Notes under the pieces: model-generated
Told to the model about the DNA's origin: nothing
What the model saw: the letters and a program-made list of their open reading frames with translations, nothing else
Database searches by the model: none
Assembly (NCBI GenBank): GCA_903905685.1
Contig: CAIVHI010000177.1
Location: forward strand, 1-6,527
Length of the DNA stretch: 6,527 bases
Direction of reading: 5' to 3'
Source of the DNA: an uncultured Bacteroidota bacterium
Lineage (GTDB): Bacteria > Bacteroidota > Bacteroidia > Chitinophagales > Chitinophagaceae
Made by a program: the position numbers and the translations under genes
Shown here: one piece after another, positions 1 through 5,497 of the stretch
How positions within the stretch are numbered: the first letter of the stretch is position 1
How the letters are laid out: each line of letters starts with the position of its first letter

Positions 1-179
1 GGACCACAGGCAAGTATCGAGTCATCGCCATCCAAAGCGAATCGGGGAGCAGGCACTTCGGCGCAGGCATTGAGGGCGGAAACAGCGTTTCGGTAGCCAC
101 TCCGCTGTCGTTGGTGAAAGATGAACTCACGAAGATTTCCAGCGTCAATCATCCACCCAGGGTGCCTGATGGGGCTTAA
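1..179 (+). CDS. C-terminal end of an unidentified protein (5' truncated by window edge)
   Basis: An open frame enters at the window edge (first complete codon at base 3) and runs 58 codons to a TAA at 177-179. The residues start TTGKYRVIAIQSESG and end in VNHPPRVPDGA. The GKYRVIAI run, followed by short alternating hydrophobic stretches (NSVSVATPLSL), looks like the last strands of a beta-sandwich, as in fibronectin III or macroglobulin-type extracellular domains. That is only an impression from a short tail and I cannot name the family. The frame is credible as a gene because it is open across the whole stretch, has sensible composition, and stops exactly where the convergent nuclease gene ends. 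The two stop codons overlap within TTAA (176-179), so there is no room for an intergenic terminator. Confidence 0.6.
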   Translation, partial: TTGKYRVIAIQSESGSRHFGAGIEGGNSVSVATPLSLVKDELTKISSVNHPPRVPDGA

Positions 180-946
180 TTCTTGAACAGTTCCTGCAAT
201 ACTGCGGCGAGGCGGAGGCCGGCGAGGGCAATTTGTTTTTCCACGACGGCACGGTTGGCATCGGCATAAGAGCCAGACACGGTATCGCCTTTGAAAGCAT
301 ACACTTTGGGCAGCGCGGTGCGCGACTCCTTGGCCCAAGCCTCCACATCAATTTTGGAATCTGCTGCTTTTTGGGCCTTGGTCATCCCTGCCAAAACTTT
401 CAGGCAATCATCTTCCGATATTTTCTCGTAGTTCAAGATATCGGAGTCCCACAAACGGTGTAAGTTGGTTTCGTGGCCGTTGAATTCCAATTTTACGGTA
501 TTGCCCCCTTTGTCGAACCCATAGCCCACATGCAGGGGCATGTGTAGGTCGCCCACCAGGTGCATGATGACCAAGATATTGGTCTTAATGTCTTCCCGGC
601 TCATCTTCCCGCGATTGGACAGCTTGGAAATGGCCGCTTCCAATTGGTTGATGATGTTGGGGTCTGACGGCACAACAAATGGTTGCCCTTGCTCTATGTT
701 AACGTAGTGCCAAGGCTTCATATAGTCGTACGCATGGTCTTTGCGCATATCGTCCATCCAGTTGGCCGCATTGGCAGGGTCCATGCCATCCAGATACGAT
801 TTTACATTGGCAGCAGTTTTTGCATCCAACAGTGAAAAAGCTATTTCGCCCACATAATTGTGCCCTTCCCTACCCCAAGCGAGCGCGGCCATTTGCGATG
901 ACAAAACCACCAAAACCAACAGGAACAATTTTCCGAGCCTTTTCAT
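176..946 (-). CDS. Secreted S1/P1-type zinc nuclease
   Basis: This 256-residue protein belongs to the S1/P1 nuclease family, trinuclear-zinc enzymes that cleave single-stranded DNA and RNA and often remove 3'-phosphates. Residues 1-23 are a signal peptide (KR at the N terminus, a Leu/Val core, cleavage after ALA). Cleavage leaves Trp24 as the mature N terminus, which the family requires because this Trp binds zinc through its amino group. All nine ligands of nuclease P1 can be placed with P1-like spacing: W24, H29, D65, H80 (in PWHYVNI), H129 and D133 (HLVGD), H139, H163 and D167 (NLHRLWD). The enzyme should therefore be active in the periplasm or outside the cell. It has one Cys (C181), so it lacks the disulfides of the fungal enzymes. 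The start is preceded by an A-rich stretch typical of Bacteroidota. It lies 52 bases after the M1 peptidase gene on the same strand, with no clear promoter between, so co-transcription is likely. Family assignment is firm; the natural substrate is not known. Confidence 0.95.
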   Translation of the reverse strand: MKRLGKLFLLVLVVLSSQMAALAWGREGHNYVGEIAFSLLDAKTAANVKSYLDGMDPANAANWMDDMRKDHAYDYMKPWHYVNIEQGQPFVVPSDPNIINQLEAAISKLSNRGKMSREDIKTNILVIMHLVGDLHMPLHVGYGFDKGGNTVKLEFNGHETNLHRLWDSDILNYEKISEDDCLKVLAGMTKAQKAADSKIDVEAWAKESRTALPKVYAFKGDTVSGSYADANRAVVEKQIALAGLRLAAVLQELFKN

Positions 947-998
947 GAAATATTTTTTTGGGTGAATGCCGATGTCGCGACCTATTTTGTAGCCAAAC

Positions 999-3900
999 TC
1001 AACCCAACTTCAACATTTTGAGGGACGATTTCAGCCAGTCGTAATTCTGCAACTGCAAAGTAAATGAAATGCTGTGGGCAAATACATTCTTGTGGCCGTA
1101 TACATCCATTAAATAATTGTTGAAGTCGCTGCTCATGAGCAATGGCACATAGATGCATACGGTATTGGGTATCAACGACAACATGATTCCACCATCATAC
1201 AGCAACGTTGTCGTAGATATGTTGGTGACGGTTTGATTGGCATTGGGAACAAGGCCCGCATCGAAAAACAGCTTGAAACGGGATTTTTTCAAGGGCAAGT
1301 CGGTCTCCAAATTGATGGAACCCATCCAATTGTCGCTCCGAGCGGCGCGGTTGTAAACGGGCACTTTGAAACCGCCTTCTTCTATAGCCACCTGTTGCGC
1401 ACCCAAAGCATTCACGGTAGACCGCCCAATATAGGTTCCGTCGTAGAGGTAATCGCTGATGCCCGAATAAGTACCGTTCAATTCATACCGGCCATAAACC
1501 GCGGGGTCGGTATTGATTGCAAAAAACTTGCCAAAGAAAGCCCTAACATACAACGACTTGCCTTTGGAATTGTAGTCTACCCTGGCATTGCCTGTGGCCG
1601 TGAGTTTCACGAAGTCGGCACTACCCTGCCCTTCGAGTTTGAAACCGTACGGATTGTAGGTTCTGCGGTTTTGGTAGTTGTAATTCACGAGTCCATACAC
1701 CTTTTGCACACTCTTTATAGTCCAAGCCGTACTGTCGGGATTCGCTGCATCAACTTGTTCGTTAATGAGGTATCCCTTTAAAGTGATGCTGCGTTCCACC
1801 GGTGACCTTGGGTCTCGCTCGCGGAAGGTGAAGTTGAGTGAAGGTGCAACTTTGTAGTAGGCCAAAATGGTGGTACCCGCAATTTCGGGGGTTGATACAT
1901 TGTAGCCAAAAGTTTTGGCATCTACCTCGGCAAGGATATCCTTAACCTTACCCGCCGGGAACCAATGGTAGCCCATGGCGCCCGTGCCAACAAAATTGCC
2001 CGACCCCACGGCATACATGGGTGCAAGTATCATCTTGAAAGGCGTCTCGGGCACGGTGATGTTGTGGAATACCAAGCCGGCCATGAACCCATTGTACATA
2101 TTATACCCCAATGCCGGCGCTACAAAGAGTTTGCTTTTATCGGTGATATTCAGACCCACGATGGGGCGCAATGCGGGATGGAAGGTATGCAGGCCAGACC
2201 TTGAGAACGTATTGTTGGTCGTTTTGTAATCGGGGACGACTTTATCGACCTTCAGCTTCGTCCAGCCGGAAACGGGTAATGTGAGCTGTGTAGTGCCTTT
2301 GAACGGCACCGACCAAATAGATGATACCAAGCTATCGCCTTGGTAAGCAGCTATGTACACGGGCGCGACGGCCCCTGTCTTGTTCTTCACCGTCACCATC
2401 GTCCTCCCATCGGCCGCATCGGCATGTTTGATTTTGAAGTCGATGGGCGTATTGCTATTCAAGGCGACGTCGAAAAACCAATTGATGTCCTTATGGCTAA
2501 ATTGGGCAAGGCATTTTTTGAAGTCCTCGGGGTAAGGATGTTTGAATTTCCATTGGTCGTAATAGGCATGCATGGCACTGCCGAAGGTATCGGCACCCAT
2601 GTATTGCTCCAGCCAACGGAGCATGAGGTTGGTTTTGTAATAAACATCTACACCATAGTTCAGCTTTGTAAAGTTTTCGGACGGCTCATCAATGGTCTGG
2701 TCATTGCCGGTAGCGGCAAACTCATAATAAATCAGGCTCTCATCGAGCGAAACAGATATACCCTTCTTTTGCGCCTTATGTTTTGCCGTATCTTCTCTTT
2801 GGGCTAAGTCTTTAGTGGTTTTTTGTTCGTAAAAGGTGTTCATGCCTTCATCCATCCAAGCATGGTCTCGCTCCATAGAGCCCAAAATGCCGTAAAACCA
2901 ATTGTGTCCAGCTTCATGTACCACGACGGTGCGAAGGGAATTGGATGCCGCCTTGTCTATTACCGTTACGGTAGGATATTCCATCCCGCCGCCTGCGTGC
3001 ATGTCTCCCAAAACTGCTTTTACCGTACTGTAAGGATAAGGGCCAACCCACTTTCCATAGTGCCTCACGGTCTCTTTAAGGTAGTCGTTGCTTTTGGCCC
3101 ATTGTTTTTTGTAGGAGGGCAGAAAGGCAGACCACGTGGTGACCAATTTGCCGTTGCCGGGCGAGTATACGGTGTCCTTGGTCACCGCCCACCGTTTATC
3201 GGCAAACCATGCAAAATCATGAATATTGTCCTCATGGTAATGGATGGTCTTCGTGACCGTTGAACTTGGCGGAAACCATTTTTTGTAAACCGTATCGTCG
3301 GGCACGGGTAATGCCGCCATAGAATCGAGCCATTTGTTCTCTGTATCATCGGTACAATTGCCGGTGGCCATCACCACGTAGTTTTTGGGAAGCGTGATGG
3401 ACACATCGTAGCTGCCATACTCACTGAAGAACTCGCCTTGGTCGAGATAGGAAATGGGGTGCCACCCCTTGCGGTCGTAAACCGCAGGCTTGGGAAACCA
3501 TTGTGAGATGAAGTATGCCTGGCCGGTATGTCCCAGCCGTGAAAACACCTTGGGCACTTTTACCCTAAACGGCGTGGTGAGCACCAGTTTTTGTCCGGGC
3601 AGCAGCCATTTTGGCAGGTCTATGCGCGCGATGTCGGGTGCAGCGTCAGACGCAAAATATTCCACATTCTTGTCGTCGGCCTTAAAATCGAGGCTGTCTA
3701 TATACCCTTTATCGGAGGCCTTGGAGTAGTAAAAGGCGGTGTTCCCATTCTCGTCCTCCTGCATGGCAAATGGGGTATGGTCATTTTTATAGGCGTTTGG
3801 CCAAAGGTGCACATAGAGGTAACGCAGGGTATCGGGAGAGTTGTTGGTATAGGTGATGCGTTCAAAACCATCCAAAACATGAGCAACGTCATTCAATTTG

Positions 3901-4013
3901 ACGTCCAACTTTACATCAACCCGCTGTTGCCAATAAGCCTGCCCATTTGCAGTTATAGAGCCGGCTACGGCCATCATCATCAACATGTGCCTCATGCCGC
4001 TAAAGTAAAGCAT
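999..4013 (-). CDS. Exported M1 family zinc aminopeptidase with C-terminal outer-membrane-barrel-like domain
   Basis: The protein has about 1004 residues from the start chosen here. A signal peptide covers roughly 1-25 (MRHMLMMMAVAG core, cleavage near NGQA). The M1 catalytic region spans about 27-515. It carries the substrate-binding GGGMEYP loop (341-347, a variant of GAMEN), the zinc motif HEAGH (366-370; DNA 2904-2918), the third ligand Glu389 exactly 18 residues after the motif, and a likely catalytic Tyr458 in VYYKTNLML. A small beta-domain follows (about 525-604). The last 400 residues (607-1004; DNA about 1002-2195) are alternating polar and hydrophobic strands with many Tyr, Phe and Gly, ending in a terminal-strand-like SISFTLQLQNY; this looks like an outer-membrane beta-barrel. 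M1 enzymes remove N-terminal residues from peptides; this one probably acts in the periplasm or at the cell surface. The frame stays open to 4217, but that extension crosses the divergent promoter, so 4013 (A-rich context) or 3995 (MRHMLMMM) is the likely start. Confidence 0.93.
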   Translation of the reverse strand: MLYFSGMRHMLMMMAVAGSITANGQAYWQQRVDVKLDVKLNDVAHVLDGFERITYTNNSPDTLRYLYVHLWPNAYKNDHTPFAMQEDENGNTAFYYSKASDKGYIDSLDFKADDKNVEYFASDAAPDIARIDLPKWLLPGQKLVLTTPFRVKVPKVFSRLGHTGQAYFISQWFPKPAVYDRKGWHPISYLDQGEFFSEYGSYDVSITLPKNYVVMATGNCTDDTENKWLDSMAALPVPDDTVYKKWFPPSSTVTKTIHYHEDNIHDFAWFADKRWAVTKDTVYSPGNGKLVTTWSAFLPSYKKQWAKSNDYLKETVRHYGKWVGPYPYSTVKAVLGDMHAGGGMEYPTVTVIDKAASNSLRTVVVHEAGHNWFYGILGSMERDHAWMDEGMNTFYEQKTTKDLAQREDTAKHKAQKKGISVSLDESLIYYEFAATGNDQTIDEPSENFTKLNYGVDVYYKTNLMLRWLEQYMGADTFGSAMHAYYDQWKFKHPYPEDFKKCLAQFSHKDINWFFDVALNSNTPIDFKIKHADAADGRTMVTVKNKTGAVAPVYIAAYQGDSLVSSIWSVPFKGTTQLTLPVSGWTKLKVDKVVPDYKTTNNTFSRSGLHTFHPALRPIVGLNITDKSKLFVAPALGYNMYNGFMAGLVFHNITVPETPFKMILAPMYAVGSGNFVGTGAMGYHWFPAGKVKDILAEVDAKTFGYNVSTPEIAGTTILAYYKVAPSLNFTFRERDPRSPVERSITLKGYLINEQVDAANPDSTAWTIKSVQKVYGLVNYNYQNRRTYNPYGFKLEGQGSADFVKLTATGNARVDYNSKGKSLYVRAFFGKFFAINTDPAVYGRYELNGTYSGISDYLYDGTYIGRSTVNALGAQQVAIEEGGFKVPVYNRAARSDNWMGSINLETDLPLKKSRFKLFFDAGLVPNANQTVTNISTTTLLYDGGIMLSLIPNTVCIYVPLLMSSDFNNYLMDVYGHKNVFAHSISFTLQLQNYDWLKSSLKMLKLG

Positions 4014-4069
4014 TTTGTGATACACTTGTACCCGCTTTAAGACCTCTGGCACAGGGGTGTATGGCACGT

Positions 4070-4099
4070 CAAAGAAACCCATGGGCGACCCAACAACAA
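4070..4099 (-). promoter_or_regulatory. Weak candidate promoter for the M1 peptidase-nuclease unit
   Basis: Read on the minus strand there is a TTG (complement of 4097-4099), a 19-base spacer, then TTTCTTTG (complement of 4070-4077). This fits the Bacteroidota TAnnTTTG box except for T in place of A at the second position. It would start transcription near 4066 and give a leader of about 50 bases before the start at 4013. Placement and spacing are right, but with one mismatch in the -7 box this is a suggestion only. Confidence 0.3.
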
Positions 4100-4139
4100 T
4101 TGCAAAAACATCGTTAAATAGCCAAAAGGCCACGGCCCG

Positions 4140-4171
4140 TTGGTAAAATGGACTGTTTTTTGTTACCTTTG
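4140..4171 (+). promoter_or_regulatory. Bacteroidota-type promoter for the BI-1 gene
   Basis: A TTG at 4140-4142 is followed by a 21-base spacer and a perfect TAnnTTTG box (TACCTTTG, 4164-4171). This matches the housekeeping sigma factor consensus known in Bacteroides and Flavobacterium. Transcription would begin around 4175-4178, leaving a leader of about 16-19 bases, very rich in A and T, before the ATG at 4194. It fixes the start of the BI-1 gene, because the possible TTG start at 4140 is itself the upstream promoter box. Confidence 0.75.
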
Positions 4172-4193
4172 TATTACAAGTAAATTTAAATTT

Positions 4194-4961
4194 ATGGACT
4201 ACAATCAAAGAAACCAATCATTTTCCAACTACACAGTTTTAGACAGCAACCCCATAAGTGGGGAGCGTACGGTTGCCAAGAAATTTATGGCCAATGTGTT
4301 CGCTTGGATGTTCTTGGCCTTGGGCCTTTCGGCATTCATGGCTTACCTCTTCGCGAATAACGACACCCTGCTCAACATGCTCTATGTGCAAACCGAACGC
4401 GGCATGAGCATGAGTGGCTTGGGTATGCTCGTGGCGTTTGCACCACTCGGCTTTGTCCTTATTATGTCTTTCGGCTTCAATAGGTTGTCGCGCGTGGTAC
4501 TCACGGCCTTGTTCGTAGCCTATGCAGCGTTATTCGGCATGAGTATGAGTGTAATTTTATTGGCCTATACAGCCGGCTCCGTCATTGGGTGTTTCGCTTC
4601 AGCATCGGTGATGTTCGGCGTTATGGCCTTGATGGGATATACTACCGAGAAAGACCTTACCTCCTTCGGCCGTATCTTGTCTATGGGCCTCATCGGCATG
4701 GTTGTAGCCATGGTCATCAACATGTTTATGCACAGCAATGGACTGGATATGATCATCAGCATTTTTGGTGTGGCCGTTTTCACGGGCCTTACCGCCTACG
4801 ACGTGCAAAAACTGAAGAGGATTGGTGCGGGTATCGAGTATGACGGTGCCAGTGCAAACGATGCCGGCAAACTCGCCATCATGGGTGCGCTGAGCCTGTA
4901 TCTGGATTTCGTCAACCTCTTCCTGTTCCTCCTCCGCCTTTTCGGCAACCGAAGGAACTAA
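4194..4961 (+). CDS. Bax inhibitor-1 (BI-1)/YccA family integral membrane protein
   Basis: This 255-residue protein is almost entirely membrane helices after a polar N terminus of about 28 residues. Likely helices lie near 31-52, 77-95, 101-120, 122-146, 158-179, 184-201 and 229-249, the seven-helix plan of the BI-1 (TMBIM/YccA) family. Family marks are the GYTTEKDLTSFG segment after helix 4, TAYDVQKLKRIG after helix 6, and the final GALSLYLDFVNLFLFLLRLFG. The two Asp residues matching the pH-sensing calcium-leak pair of Bacillus YetJ are D203 (AYDVQ) and D238 (YLDF). They are 35 residues apart, against 24 in YetJ (D171/D195), because of a longer polar loop (about 211-226). Bacterial members have been linked to calcium leak and, for YccA, to FtsH protease control; which applies here cannot be read from sequence. 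The ATG at 4194 is chosen because the promoter box lies inside any longer reading. YidD is encoded 65 bases downstream on the same strand. Confidence 0.95.
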   Translation: MDYNQRNQSFSNYTVLDSNPISGERTVAKKFMANVFAWMFLALGLSAFMAYLFANNDTLLNMLYVQTERGMSMSGLGMLVAFAPLGFVLIMSFGFNRLSRVVLTALFVAYAALFGMSMSVILLAYTAGSVIGCFASASVMFGVMALMGYTTEKDLTSFGRILSMGLIGMVVAMVINMFMHSNGLDMIISIFGVAVFTGLTAYDVQKLKRIGAGIEYDGASANDAGKLAIMGALSLYLDFVNLFLFLLRLFGNRRN

Positions 4962-4980
4962 TTTTTGTCAATCGATTTAT

Positions 4981-5009
4981 GCAACAGGCAGCCCCAAGCT
5001 GCCTGTTGC
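4981..5009 (+). repeat. Perfect 12-bp inverted repeat (hairpin) between the BI-1 gene and yidD
   Basis: The left arm GCAACAGGCAGC (4981-4992) and right arm GCTGCCTGTTGC (4998-5009) are exact reverse complements around a 5-base loop, CCCAA. With one bulged C (5010) the stem can extend by about three A/T pairs (4978-4980 with 5011-5013). It begins 19 bases after the BI-1 stop codon and ends 17 bases before the yidD start. No run of T follows on the plus strand, so it is not a textbook intrinsic terminator. It could be a weak terminator, an attenuator, or a stem that protects the upstream mRNA end and lowers yidD expression. Confidence 0.88.
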
Positions 5010-5026
5010 CATATCTGCCCCACCCT

Positions 5027-5260
5027 ATGTCGGACTTTTTGAGAAAACTGCTAGCTGCACCCTTCGTCATGCTCATAAAGGTGTATCAGTGGTGCATATC
5101 GCCTTTCTTGGGTGCCAATTGCCGTTTTACACCCACATGCAGTGCTTACGCAATTGAGGCGTTGCGAAAGTATGGCCCTTTAAAGGGCGGCTATTTGGCC
5201 ATCAAGCGCATCTCCTCCTGTCACCCCCGTGGCAGGAGCGGGTATGACCCTGTGCCGTGA
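5027..5260 (+). CDS. yidD: Membrane protein insertion efficiency factor YidD
   Basis: This is a 77-residue YidD. The family is small, associates with the inner membrane through an amphipathic N-terminal helix, and helps YidC/Sec-dependent insertion of membrane proteins. The signature is complete: KVYQWCISPFLG (18-29), then NCRFTPTCSAYAIEAL (31-46), then GGYLAIKRISSCHP (54-67) and the ending GYDPVP. The three conserved cysteines are C32, C38 and C65. Length is normal for the family. An in-frame ATG at 4979 would add 16 residues (QQAAPSCLLPYLPHP) encoded by the hairpin itself; these do not match the family, so 5027 (MSDFLRKLL) is preferred. In many bacteria yidD sits between rnpA and yidC; here it follows a BI-1 gene, so it is detached from that cluster. 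It may be read through from the BI-1 promoter if the hairpin permits. Confidence 0.96.
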   Translation: MSDFLRKLLAAPFVMLIKVYQWCISPFLGANCRFTPTCSAYAIEALRKYGPLKGGYLAIKRISSCHPRGRSGYDPVP

Positions 5261-5275
5261 GGGTTTGGGTAAAAT

Positions 5276-5293
5276 AAGGTTCAATATTACCTT
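5276..5293 (+). terminator. Weak stem-loop just after yidD, possible terminator
   Basis: AAGGT (5276-5280) and ACCTT (5289-5293) can pair around an 8-base loop, beginning 15 bases after the yidD stop codon. The right arm runs into two more T residues, making a short T4 tract. The stem is only five pairs and the T tract is short, so it is at best a weak terminator, but its position right after the gene is what one would expect. Confidence 0.25.
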
Positions 5294-5420
5294 TTGGGGA
5301 TGCATAGTTAGTTTTTCCCTTTCAAATCTATTCCCTGTAAAACCCCAAAGCTGGCTTCCCAAAATCAAGTAGCAAAAGAAAAACAATTGAGGCATAAATG
5401 CTTCATTTGTTTCGTAACAC

Positions 5421-5454
5421 TGCCTAAGGGTCGCGTTTCCCGCAGGGTTAGGCA
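5421..5454 (+). repeat. Imperfect inverted repeat in the yidD downstream intergenic region
   Basis: TGCCTAA (5421-5427) and TTAGGCA (5448-5454) are exact reverse complements with 20 bases between. Inside, GCG (5433-5435) and CGC (5441-5443) can form a second short stem. It ends only about 7 bases before the upstream box of the next promoter. No T tract follows directly. It may be a terminator remnant, an operator-like site or chance; the pairing itself is plainly there. Confidence 0.45.
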
Positions 5455-5460
5455 TTCCCC

Positions 5461-5493
5461 TTTACCCAATCCGCCCTTTTTATGCTAGATTTG
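5461..5493 (+). promoter_or_regulatory. Bacteroidota-type promoter abutting the start of the secreted-protein gene
   Basis: TTTA (5461-5464), a 21-base spacer and a perfect TAnnTTTG box (TAGATTTG, 5486-5493) precede the gene at 5498. The upstream box is one base off TTTG. Because the -7 box ends five bases before the ATG, transcription would start at or within a base or two of the ATG, which implies a leaderless mRNA if this promoter and start are both right. Confidence 0.55.
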
Positions 5494-5497
5494 GCTC

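Noticed and set aside
947..998. Promoter between the M1 and nuclease genes
   Set aside because: I looked for TAnnTTTG with an upstream TTG on the minus strand and found no properly spaced pair; only an A-rich translation start region and the 8-base palindrome GTCGCGAC (974-981), which may be chance.
1233..1781. 182-codon plus-strand open frame antisense to the M1 gene
   Set aside because: It lies wholly inside the barrel-coding part of the M1 gene, has no recognisable domain and no promoter box close to its start. It is best explained as a shadow of the real gene.
2340..4040. Several plus-strand frames of 79-155 codons opposite the M1 catalytic region
   Set aside because: The opposite strand has an intact, motif-complete M1 peptidase in this stretch. 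The frames show no family motif and overlap each other.
4979..5026. Upstream in-frame ATG for yidD
   Set aside because: The extra 16 residues are encoded by the hairpin and do not resemble YidD N termini; the start at 5027 gives a normal-length protein.
5180..5455. 91-codon minus-strand frame overlapping the yidD end and the following gap
   Set aside because: It runs antisense through the conserved YidD C terminus, shows no recognisable domain and has no clear promoter. Its open status seems to be chance.
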